Position numbers and translations under genes: made by a program. The notes beneath the pieces were generated by a model, which ran no database searches, had not been told where the DNA came from, and worked only from the letters and a program-made list of their open reading frames with translations. A stretch of DNA of 6,967 bases from Candidatus Omnitrophica bacterium CG02_land_8_20_14_3_00__42_8 (GTDB lineage Bacteria > Omnitrophota > Gorgyraeia > Gorgyraeales > Gorgyraeaceae). Of this stretch, positions 1-6,312 are shown one piece after another. Each line of letters begins with the position of its first letter. The stretch's first letter is position 1. The DNA lies in assembly GCA_002780805.1 (NCBI GenBank), contig PEUD01000088.1, positions 1 to 6,967 on the forward strand. The letters are read 5' to 3'.

Positions 1-1
1 C

Positions 2-892
2 TCGTATCTTTTTATCGGGCCTGTGGGCGTGGGAAAATGCACCGTAAGCATAGAATTCGCCAAGGCCATTAATTGCGAAGAGAAAGGGCTGGATGCGTGC
101 GAAGAATGCGTTTCGTGCGGCAAAATAAATTCTTCAAACCATCCGGACGTATTTATTATACAAAAAGAAAAAGAAGCTGGTTTTATTAAAATAGATAAGA
201 TAAGGGATATAATTTATCAGGCCAGCCTGAAACCGTACGAGGCAGGGAAAAAGATTTTTATAATAAATAATGCGGAGGACATGAATGAAGAATCGCAGAA
301 TGCCCTTTTGAAGATTCTGGAAGAGCCCCGCGAGAACCAAATATTCATATTGACTACTTCGGCCGTTTCTGGGCTTCTGCCTACTGTTATTTCCAGGTGC
401 AAGGCCGTGAAGTTTAATCTTTTGAGCAGGGTTCAGATCCAGAGGCTTCTTGTCGAGAAGCGCGGTTTTAACGAAGATGAGGCAATTTTATTCTCGCATA
501 TGGCGCTTGGCAGCCCGGGCAGGGCTATAGCTTTTAAAGAGGGCGATGAGATGCGGGAGAGGGATAGGATGCTTAATGATTTTTTCTTTAGGAAAAGGGC
601 ATTGTTCAGGGAAGAGGTGTGCGACGAGAAAAACTATGCTGACCTGGAAGAATCTCTCAAGATGCTTTTATCCTGGTACAGGGACCTGCTTGTATCCAAA
701 TTTACCGAAGACAAAAGTGTTTTTCTGAACGTGGACAGGATGAATGAGATATTTTCTTATTCAGCCGGCTTTTCCGCGGGTAAACTTGAAAAGAATATTT
801 CCAGCGTCATGAAAACTATAAATTACCTGAGAAGAAATGTAAATCCAAAGATGGCGCTTTTTAATATGGCGCTTGAATTGGAAAGGCGATAG
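2..892 (+). CDS. holB: DNA polymerase III delta' subunit, 5' partial
   Basis: Clamp-loader subunit that works with gamma/tau and delta to load the beta sliding clamp in replication. The reading frame is open to the left edge, so the GTG at 23 is not the start; roughly 30 N-terminal residues are likely missing and 296 are visible. Counting from the first visible codon, a P-loop lies at residues 6-14 (GPVGVGKCT), followed by a four-cysteine zinc module (C25, C33, C36, C39) and the NHPDV motif. A degenerate Walker B region lies near residues 85-91 (IINNAED), then a helix with NALLKILEEP, a sensor-1 TTS at 118-120, and the SRC motif at 131-133 that carries the trans-acting arginine in this family. 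The P-loop residue after Lys is Cys instead of Ser/Thr, in keeping with delta' being a non-hydrolysing subunit. DnaX is the main alternative, but the short length, the SRC context and the adjacent ricT favour holB. Confidence 0.93.
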   Translation, partial: SYLFIGPVGVGKCTVSIEFAKAINCEEKGLDACEECVSCGKINSSNHPDVFIIQKEKEAGFIKIDKIRDIIYQASLKPYEAGKKIFIINNAEDMNEESQNALLKILEEPRENQIFILTTSAVSGLLPTVISRCKAVKFNLLSRVQIQRLLVEKRGFNEDEAILFSHMALGSPGRAIAFKEGDEMRERDRMLNDFFFRKRALFREEVCDEKNYADLEESLKMLLSWYRDLLVSKFTEDKSVFLNVDRMNEIFSYSAGFSAGKLEKNISSVMKTINYLRRNVNPKMALFNMALELERR

Positions 893-894
893 AT

Positions 895-1680
895 ATGCGC
901 GGGATCATAGAGGTCAGGATAAGAGAGTCGGGCAGTGTAGTCTTGTATGACGCGAACGGCCTTGCGGCCAAGGCAGGCGATTATGTGATAATAGACGCTG
1001 AGAGAGGCCAGGATTACGGCCAGGTTATAAGTATATTGGAGAACCTTTCCGAAGAAGCGTTGAAAACCCCTTTAAAAAAGATAATACGCGTCGCTACCAG
1101 GGAAGATATAAATCAAATAAATGAGAATAAGAAACGCACGAAGGATGTGTCCCAGATATGTCTAAAAAAGATACAGGAGCACAAACTGGACATGAAGCTT
1201 ATTGACGCGGAATATTCATTCGACGGCACGAAACTTATTTTTTATTTTACTTCCGAAGACAGGGTTGATTTTAGAGAGCTGGTAAAAGACCTGGCGCATA
1301 TTTTCAAAGTCCGCATAGAGTTAAAGCAGATAGGCGTACGGGATGAGGCCAAGATGATCGGCGGGTTCGGGCATTGCGGGAGGCCTCTCTGCTGCGCCAA
1401 TTTTCTGAAAGGTTTCGACGCGGTTACGATAAGAATGGCAAAAGAACAAAATTTATCCCTGAATCCGGCTAAGATTTCAGGCGTGTGCGGCAGGCTCATG
1501 TGCTGTCTTTCTTATGAATATGAAAATTATAAAAAATACCTGAAAGGCCTGCCCAAGGAAGGCGAGAAAATTACAATTCCTGAAGGCAGGGGCAAGGTCA
1601 TCAGCGTAAATGCCTTGAAGCGGAAGGTGCGTGTTGAATTAGAAGAAGGAAAGCAGATAGAATTGGATTACAATAAGTAG
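895..1680 (+). CDS. ricT: PSP1 domain protein, RicT/YaaT family
   Basis: This 261-residue protein belongs to the PSP1 C-terminal domain family. In Bacillus subtilis RicT (YaaT) forms the Y-complex with RicA and RicF, binds iron-sulfur clusters and adjusts RNase Y-dependent mRNA processing; outside Firmicutes its role is poorly known. The hallmark block runs from about residue 156 to 209: GGFGHCGRPLCC, then MAKEQNLSLNPAKISG, then CGRLMCCLSYE. It holds six cysteines (C161, C166, C167, C198, C203, C204), the likely cluster ligands. An N-terminal beta-rich segment (about 1-60) and a C-terminal KOW-like strand region (about 220-258) flank it. The ATG lies 2 nt after the holB stop, with GGAAAGG at 880-886 as ribosome binding site, so translation is probably coupled to holB. 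The holB-ricT pairing is a widespread arrangement and supports the call. The stop codon lies inside a palindrome. Confidence 0.92.
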   Translation: MRGIIEVRIRESGSVVLYDANGLAAKAGDYVIIDAERGQDYGQVISILENLSEEALKTPLKKIIRVATREDINQINENKKRTKDVSQICLKKIQEHKLDMKLIDAEYSFDGTKLIFYFTSEDRVDFRELVKDLAHIFKVRIELKQIGVRDEAKMIGGFGHCGRPLCCANFLKGFDAVTIRMAKEQNLSLNPAKISGVCGRLMCCLSYEYENYKKYLKGLPKEGEKITIPEGRGKVISVNALKRKVRVELEEGKQIELDYNK

Positions 1681-1704
1681 GGGACGGTCGCGACCGTCCC
1701 CTAC
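1677..1704. repeat. Perfect 28-nt palindrome at the ricT stop
   Basis: The arms are GTAGGGGACGGTCG and its exact reverse complement, with no spacer; the centre is between 1690 and 1691. The arms are 10/14 GC, richer than the surrounding sequence. The TAG stop of ricT (1678-1680) is part of the left arm. No T-run follows directly (the next bases are AGAAATTTT), so this is not a standard intrinsic terminator. It could be a dispersed repetitive palindrome, an mRNA-stabilising or processing hairpin, or a protein-binding site. That it is a repeat elsewhere in the genome is inference; the palindrome itself is directly visible. Confidence 0.85.
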
Positions 1705-1718
1705 AGAAATTTTAAATT

Positions 1719-3257
1719 ATGCCCAAATTTTATATCACCACCCCATTATATTACGTAAACAGCGTTCCTCATATAGGGCATTCTTATACGAATATAGCCT
1801 GCGATACGCTGGCGAGGTATAAGAGGCTGATGGGCTATGAAGTTTTATTTGCGACAGGCACTGACGAGCACGGCCAGAAGATAAAAGACGCGGCGCAGGC
1901 AAAAGGCATGGAGCCAAAGGAGTTTGTTGACACGATAGCGCCGGTATTCATGGGGTTATGGAAAAAACTAGGCATAGGGTATACTGATTTTATCCGCACC
2001 ACCGAGCCGCGGCATGAAAAGGTAGTAAAAGAAATACTGGAAATGCTTTATAAAAATGGAGACCTGTATGAAGGCGAATATAGCGGCTGGTATTGCACGC
2101 CCTGCGAAAATTTTTGGATAGAGGCCCAGCTTATAGACGGGAATTGTCCGGACTGCAGGAGAAAGGTTGAGCATATAAAAGAAAAAAATTTTTTCTTCAG
2201 ACTTTCAAAATACCAAAGCTGGCTTATAAATTACATAGAGTCACACGATGATTTTATATTGCCCGCGATGCGGCGCAACGAGATGCTAGGTTTTTTAAAA
2301 AACCCTTTGAATGATTTATGTATATCCAGGCCAAAATCAAGGCTTGCGTGGGGCATAGAAATACCTTTCAGCAAAGGCCATGTTACGTATGTGTGGTTTG
2401 ATGCCCTTTTAAATTATATAAGCGTATGCGGATACGGCAGCGACATGGCAAGGTTCAATAAATATTGGCCGGCTGACATACATGTAATCGGCAAAGATAT
2501 CTTGAGGATGCACGCGGTTAATTGGCCTATCATGCTTCACGCCGCGGGATTAGGACTGCCAAAGACAATCTTTGCTCACGGCTGGTGGAAGATAGGCGGA
2601 GATAAGATGTCAAAGTCAAAGGGTAACGTTGTAAATCCCATCGAGATGGTTGATAAATTCGGAGTGGATGCATACAGGTATTTTCTTTTAAAGGAAGTGT
2701 CTTTTGGAATGGATGGTTCTTTTTCGGAAGACGCCCTTATCGCCAGGATAAACAGCGATCTCGCGAATGACCTGGGCAATCTTTTACACAGGACATTGTC
2801 AATGGTAGAAAAATATTTTGCGGGTATCGTGCCTGAGAGAAGAGATTTGAAACATTCAGACGAGATTACGAAGGCGCTTATTGATAAATCCGGCCTGCTG
2901 GGTTCTGAAATTAAGAAAGGCATGGATAGTACAGATTTCTGTTACTGCCTTGACAGCATATTGGATGTGATAAAAATCGCCAACAAATTCGTAGAGCAGA
3001 AAGCGCCGTGGAAACTTTCAAAAGAAAATAAACAGGATGAATTAAAGGATATGATGTATGACCTTTGCGATGTCCTGAGGATGGTGTCAATAGCGCTCAT
3101 GCCGTTCATGCCTGATACGTCAGTTAAGATAGCGGGACAGCTCGGGCTTGAAAATATAGAAAAAAGAAATTTCAACGATTTAAAATGGGGTTTATTGAAA
3201 CCGGGCACAAAGATTAATAAGGGAACGCCTTTGTTCCCTAGGATAGAAACAAGTTGA
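1719..3257 (+). CDS. metG: Methionyl-tRNA synthetase, short form
   Basis: Class I aminoacyl-tRNA synthetase that charges tRNA-Met for initiation and elongation in the cytoplasm. The 512-residue product has the HIGH signature at residues 18-21 (PHIGHSY), the GTDEHGQK block at 47-54, and the KMSKS loop at 296-300. A CxxC...CxxC zinc knuckle lies in the connective domain (C126, C129, C143, C146). The VWFDALLNY and HGWW motifs and a C-terminal anticodon-binding helical domain ending in TPLFPRIE complete it. It stops there, so the optional C-terminal EMAPII/Trbp111-like tRNA-binding domain found in many bacterial enzymes is absent; short versions are also well known. The chosen ATG gives the standard MPKFYITTPLYYVN start, but no Shine-Dalgarno sequence is visible in the AT-rich leader (CAGAAATTTTAAATT) between the palindrome and the start codon. 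The stop codon TGA lies within the next palindrome. Confidence 0.97.
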   Translation: MPKFYITTPLYYVNSVPHIGHSYTNIACDTLARYKRLMGYEVLFATGTDEHGQKIKDAAQAKGMEPKEFVDTIAPVFMGLWKKLGIGYTDFIRTTEPRHEKVVKEILEMLYKNGDLYEGEYSGWYCTPCENFWIEAQLIDGNCPDCRRKVEHIKEKNFFFRLSKYQSWLINYIESHDDFILPAMRRNEMLGFLKNPLNDLCISRPKSRLAWGIEIPFSKGHVTYVWFDALLNYISVCGYGSDMARFNKYWPADIHVIGKDILRMHAVNWPIMLHAAGLGLPKTIFAHGWWKIGGDKMSKSKGNVVNPIEMVDKFGVDAYRYFLLKEVSFGMDGSFSEDALIARINSDLANDLGNLLHRTLSMVEKYFAGIVPERRDLKHSDEITKALIDKSGLLGSEIKKGMDSTDFCYCLDSILDVIKIANKFVEQKAPWKLSKENKQDELKDMMYDLCDVLRMVSIALMPFMPDTSVKIAGQLGLENIEKRNFNDLKWGLLKPGTKINKGTPLFPRIETS

Positions 3258-3285
3258 CACTCTGACAATGTCAGTTTGTCAACTT
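3251..3285. repeat. Imperfect 35-nt palindrome at the metG stop
   Basis: Two 17-nt arms (3251-3267 and 3269-3285) surround a single central A at 3268. They pair except at two adjacent positions (3260/3276 and 3261/3275). The metG stop TGA (3255-3257) is inside the left arm. There is no T-run after the right arm, which is followed by AGATATAAGGAG, the iscS ribosome binding site region. Eighteen bases of the core (ACACTCTGACAATGTCAG, 3257-3274) recur exactly in the palindrome at 6261-6299, so the two are members of one family. A hairpin in the transcript or a dyad operator are both possible. Confidence 0.85.
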
Positions 3286-3290
3286 AGATA

Positions 3291-3297
3291 TAAGGAG
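3291..3297 (+). promoter_or_regulatory. Strong ribosome binding site of iscS
   Basis: TAAGGAG lies 7 nt upstream of the ATG at 3305, a near-ideal Shine-Dalgarno match and the best in the window. It starts 5 nt after the right arm of the palindrome, so the hairpin would leave it exposed. It fixes the iscS start. Confidence 0.8.
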
Positions 3298-3304
3298 TCA
3301 AGAC

Positions 3305-4462
3305 ATGAGACAGATATACCTGGATCACAACGCTACGACGCCTGTTCGTAAAGAAGTATTGGACGCCATGATGCCTTATTTTTCCGAAGAATATGGCAAT
3401 GCCTCGAGCGTATATTCAATAGGCCAAAAAGCGCGGCATGCGGTAGATGAAGCAAGAGAAACGATAGGGAATTCGATAGGCACAGAAGCCGCTGATATTA
3501 TATTTACTTCAGGAGGGACAGAGTCGGATAATTTTGCGATCAAAGGTGTCGCGATGGCGAACCTCAACAAAGGAAGGCATGTGATAACGTCAAATATAGA
3601 GCATCCGGCGGTTTTAAAACCCTGCGGATTTATAGAAAAAGAATTGGGTTTCGATGTCACGTATCTGCCTGTAGATAAGTATGGTGTGGTGGACCTTAAT
3701 AAATTAAAAGATTGTATCAGAAAGGATACGGTTTTAATATCTATCATGCTTGCCAACAATGAAACCGGCACAATACAGCCTGTGAAAGAGATCGCTAAAA
3801 TAGCAGCCGAGAATAAAATATATTTTCATACAGATGCAGTGCAGGCCCTGGGCAAATTGCCGATAGACGTGGAAGAGCTGGGTATTGATCTTTGTTCTTT
3901 CTCCGGCCATAAGGTTTACGGCCCGAAAGGCATAGGCGCAATGTATCTCAGGAAAGGCGTGAAGATAACCCCTTTTCAGCACGGCGGGCACCACGAAAGA
4001 AATAAAAGGGCAGGCACGGAAAACGTCCCCGGCATAGTTGGTTTTGCTAAGGCCGTTGAAATAGCTGATAGGGACATGAAAAAGAATGAGGCCCATTTAA
4101 AGAAGCTTACAAAAAAAATGTGGGAAGGGCTCAACAAAGAACTGAAGGAGATATATCTTAACGGCCATCCTGAGAACCGGCTTTCAAGTACTCTTAATAT
4201 CAGTTTCAGATATGTAGAAGGCGAGTCAATGGTGTTGAATTTCGACATGAAAGGGATTTACGCTTCAACAGGTTCTGCCTGTACTTCAGGGTCGCTTGAA
4301 CCGTCGCATGTATTGACGGCAATGGGCGTTCCTCCTGATATGGCGCAGGGGTCTGTGAGATTTTCTTTTGGTTACGAGAACACGGAAGAGGATGTAAATT
4401 ATTGCCTGGCAGAAATCCCGCCTATAGTGGAAAAACTCAGGAAAATGTCTCCTCTATGCTGA
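3305..4462 (+). CDS. iscS: Cysteine desulfurase, IscS/NifS class I
   Basis: PLP-dependent enzyme that takes sulfur from L-cysteine as an enzyme persulfide and passes it to Fe-S cluster assembly or tRNA thiolation. The 385-residue protein starts with the family signature YLDHNATTP (residues 5-13). It has the IEHPAV histidine (H100), the HTDAVQ block with D177 and Q180, and the PLP lysine K203 in SGHKVYGPKG. The RAGTEN motif lies at 235-240 and the catalytic cysteine is C326 in the long GSACTSGS loop, which marks class I and not SufS. The protein ends at MSPLC, so it lacks the longer C-terminal tail of E. coli IscS that helps contact IscU, and looks more NifS-like in length. No iscU, nifU or thiolase gene adjoins it. 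The 3' end overlaps tatD by 7 nt. Exact sub-type (IscS or NifS) is uncertain; the reaction is not. Confidence 0.94.
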   Translation: MRQIYLDHNATTPVRKEVLDAMMPYFSEEYGNASSVYSIGQKARHAVDEARETIGNSIGTEAADIIFTSGGTESDNFAIKGVAMANLNKGRHVITSNIEHPAVLKPCGFIEKELGFDVTYLPVDKYGVVDLNKLKDCIRKDTVLISIMLANNETGTIQPVKEIAKIAAENKIYFHTDAVQALGKLPIDVEELGIDLCSFSGHKVYGPKGIGAMYLRKGVKITPFQHGGHHERNKRAGTENVPGIVGFAKAVEIADRDMKKNEAHLKKLTKKMWEGLNKELKEIYLNGHPENRLSSTLNISFRYVEGESMVLNFDMKGIYASTGSACTSGSLEPSHVLTAMGVPPDMAQGSVRFSFGYENTEEDVNYCLAEIPPIVEKLRKMSPLC

Positions 4463-5229
4463 TAGATACGCATTGCCATCTTGACTTTAAGGATTTCAAT
4501 GATGACAGGAACGATGTTTTGAAGCGCGCCCGGGATAGCGGTGTAATGTCTATTATAAATGTCGGGTCCAGTATGGAAGGGACGGCCAGGTCTATACAGA
4601 TAGCGGGAGATAATGATTTTATTTACGCCGCTATAGGTATTCACCCTCATGAAGCGGACAGCGTAAGCAAGAACGATATCAGGCTTTTTGCGGAGTTTCT
4701 TGATAAGCCCAAAGTTGTGGCAATAGGCGAAATCGGGCTTGATTATTATAAAAATATTTCGTCCAGGGAAAATCAGAAAAAATTATTTATCAGTCTTCTT
4801 AAAACCGCAAAAGACGCAGACCTTCCTTTGATAATACATAATCGTGACGCTCACTCGGACATGATAGGCATTTTAAAAAATATCGCTGGTAATTCAGCCA
4901 GGGGAGTGATGCATTGTTTTTCAGGAGATGAAGCGTTTCTTAAAACGTGCCTGGGCATGGGTTTTTTCATATCTTTTACCTGCAATATTACTTATAAAAA
5001 TGCCGGCAGGCTCAGGGAGATCGTGAAGCTGGTTCCCATGGACAGGATTCTTCTTGAGACAGATGCGCCGTTTTTGGCGCCTCAGGATTTCAGGGGAAAA
5101 CGTAACGAACCTATGCATGTGAGATATGCGGCGGAAGAGGTGGCCAGGATAAAAGGTTTGGATTTTCATGATGTGGCTGAGATGACTACAGATAACGCAA
5201 TCAGGCTTTTTGGGTTAAAAAAATGTTAG
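4456..5229 (+). CDS. tatD: TatD family metal-dependent hydrolase (DNase)
   Basis: Member of the amidohydrolase-fold TatD family; characterised relatives are Mg2+-dependent 3'-5' exonucleases acting on single-stranded DNA and RNA. Metal ligands are all present: H6 and H8 in DTHCHLD, E92 in GEIGLDYY, H128 in IIHNRDAHSD, H153 in MHCFSG and D203 in LETDAPFLAP, followed by the GKRNEP loop. I chose the ATG at 4456 over an in-frame ATG at 4402, because the family begins at this MLIDTHCHLD and the longer version would add 18 residues encoded inside iscS. The resulting 257 residues match the usual length. A weak purine stretch (CAGGAAAA near 4438) may serve as ribosome binding site. The ATGCTGA overlap with the iscS stop suggests coupled translation. 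The physiological substrate cannot be read from sequence. Confidence 0.95.
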   Translation: MLIDTHCHLDFKDFNDDRNDVLKRARDSGVMSIINVGSSMEGTARSIQIAGDNDFIYAAIGIHPHEADSVSKNDIRLFAEFLDKPKVVAIGEIGLDYYKNISSRENQKKLFISLLKTAKDADLPLIIHNRDAHSDMIGILKNIAGNSARGVMHCFSGDEAFLKTCLGMGFFISFTCNITYKNAGRLREIVKLVPMDRILLETDAPFLAPQDFRGKRNEPMHVRYAAEEVARIKGLDFHDVAEMTTDNAIRLFGLKKC

Positions 5230-6254
5230 AGTTTATTAAACGCGAACGCATATATATCTGGATGGTTTTCTTTATAGTGGTTGTGAATTTGCCTAATCTG
5301 GGCTATTTGCACAGGAAAAATCAGGATAGCGCTGATAAAAAGAATATTTCAGGCCAGACATTTAAAGATATGGGAATCACGGAACAAGAGATAAAGTTAT
5401 TTTTTGAATCAGGGAAACCAAATGCGGTATTTTTTAAATATGGTATTTTTGCCGGATTTTTTATGCTAATGGCGGGCATGATTATGAACCTTATTTTTCT
5501 TTTTAACAGGAAAGAAATAATTCCGGATAAAATTCCTGAGAGAAAAATCGTGCCGTGGGATATTGTAGACGTATTAAGAGTCGTCATCATAGTGATATTT
5601 TCAGGTTACGCCTTGAGCGCGGCGAGCACCATTATTTTGAAATTGGCCCATTTTAATATGGATATTAATTTGCGCATGATGCTCGGCACATTTTTTATAG
5701 ATATGGCTGCTGGGGCAGTGATATTTTATTTTATTCTGGTGAAATACAAAGATAAGTTATCCAGCCTTGGAATTACGTTCCTGGGTTTCTATAAAAATGT
5801 TTTATCCGGCATTGTAGCATATATATTCATACTGCCTATTTTAATCATGGCCCTTATTTTATCCATGCTGTTCCTGGACAGGGTGGGATATAAAGCTCCT
5901 CCGCAGCCTGTATTTGATATGTTTTTTGAAGAAAAAAGAAGCAGCGTGATTTTATTTTTGACGATATTTGTTTCTATCCTGGGGCCTATAGTAGAAGAAA
6001 TATTTTTCAGGGGTTTTTTATATAGCGCCGTAAAAAAGCGTTTCGGAGTGCTTATTGGAGTGTTATTAAGCGGAGCATTATTCAGCATACTGCATGTAAA
6101 TATCGCAGGGTTTCTCCCGATAATGATATTAGGCGTTTTAATGGCGTTTTTGTACGAAGCAACAGGATCTCTTGTGACATCCACGGCCGTTCATATATTG
6201 CATAATTCTGTTATCGTGTGTTTTGTATTTTTCATAAAAGAACTGCTTAAATAA
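5223..6254 (+). CDS. CPBP family intramembrane glutamic endopeptidase homologue
   Basis: Integral membrane protein of the CPBP (Abi, Rce1-like) family. Relatives include CAAX prenyl proteases and bacteriocin-immunity proteins; most bacterial members have no known substrate. The core motifs are intact: EExxxR at residues 258-263 (EEIFFR), FxxxH at 287-291 (FSILH), and HxxxN at 324-328. About eight or nine hydrophobic helices are visible, near residues 12-28, 70-95, 113-140, 152-172, 193-218, 240-257, 275-290, 297-312 and 320-338. A hydrophilic loop of about 40 residues (30-69) separates the first two. The first residues (MLEFIKRER) give a positive inside anchor; there is no cleavable signal peptide. 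The ATG overlaps the tatD stop by 7 nt (ATGTTAG) with no clear ribosome binding site, so it probably depends on translational coupling. The stop TAA is 6 nt before the third palindrome. Confidence 0.88.
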   Translation: MLEFIKRERIYIWMVFFIVVVNLPNLGYLHRKNQDSADKKNISGQTFKDMGITEQEIKLFFESGKPNAVFFKYGIFAGFFMLMAGMIMNLIFLFNRKEIIPDKIPERKIVPWDIVDVLRVVIIVIFSGYALSAASTIILKLAHFNMDINLRMMLGTFFIDMAAGAVIFYFILVKYKDKLSSLGITFLGFYKNVLSGIVAYIFILPILIMALILSMLFLDRVGYKAPPQPVFDMFFEEKRSSVILFLTIFVSILGPIVEEIFFRGFLYSAVKKRFGVLIGVLLSGALFSILHVNIAGFLPIMILGVLMAFLYEATGSLVTSTAVHILHNSVIVCFVFFIKELLK

Positions 6255-6260
6255 CACCTT

Positions 6261-6299
6261 CTAAGGTTACACTCTGACAATGTCAGAGTGTAACCTTAG
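6261..6299. repeat. Perfect 39-nt palindrome between CPBP and DUF362
   Basis: Two identical inverted 19-nt arms (6261-6279 and 6281-6299) surround a single central A at 6280. The arm sequence is CTAAGGTTACACTCTGACA. There is a further possible T-G wobble at 6260/6300. No T-run follows, so it is not a standard terminator. The core is shared with the palindrome at 3251-3285, including the single-A centre. The right arm reaches to the ribosome binding site of the DUF362 gene. Confidence 0.9.
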
Positions 6300-6304
6300 G
6301 AAAG
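6298..6304 (+). promoter_or_regulatory. Probable ribosome binding site of the DUF362 gene
   Basis: AGGAAAG lies 8 nt before the ATG at 6313. Its first two bases (6298-6299) belong to the right arm of the 39-nt palindrome and the third could join by a wobble pair, so a folded hairpin could partly cover it. A second purine run, AAAGG at 6308-6312, touches the start codon and is too close to serve. Confidence 0.55.
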
Positions 6305-6312
6305 TTTAAAGG

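Noticed and set aside
23..892. GTG at 23 as the start of holB
   Set aside because: It falls inside the P-loop motif; the frame is open to the window edge and encodes the expected residues SYLFIGP before it.
2188..2202. A-run and T-run in metG as a programmed slippage site
   Set aside because: The reading frame stays intact and conserved through it, and no alternative frame gives a plausible product.
2289..2304. 16-nt perfect palindrome GGTTTTTTAAAAAACC in metG
   Set aside because: A T-run followed by an A-run inside an intact reading frame; likely to arise by chance in this composition.
2576..2923. Reverse-strand open frames of 100-130 codons over metG, iscS and CPBP
   Set aside because: All are opposite conserved coding sequences and show no family features; they are shadow frames.
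3221..3238. GGGAAC...GTTCCC stem near the end of metG as a terminator
   Set aside because: The stem is only 6-7 bp, lies inside the conserved GTPLFPR coding segment, and has no T-run after it.
3254..3290. TTGACA at 3254-3259 as a -35 box for an iscS promoter
   Set aside because: It is part of the palindrome arm, and no -10-like hexamer lies 16-18 nt downstream; the AT-rich TAGATA begins 25 nt away.
4402..4455. Longer tatD start with 18 extra residues
   Set aside because: The extra residues have no family match and lie over conserved iscS coding; the family begins at the DTHCH region and the ATG at 4456 fits length and overlap style.
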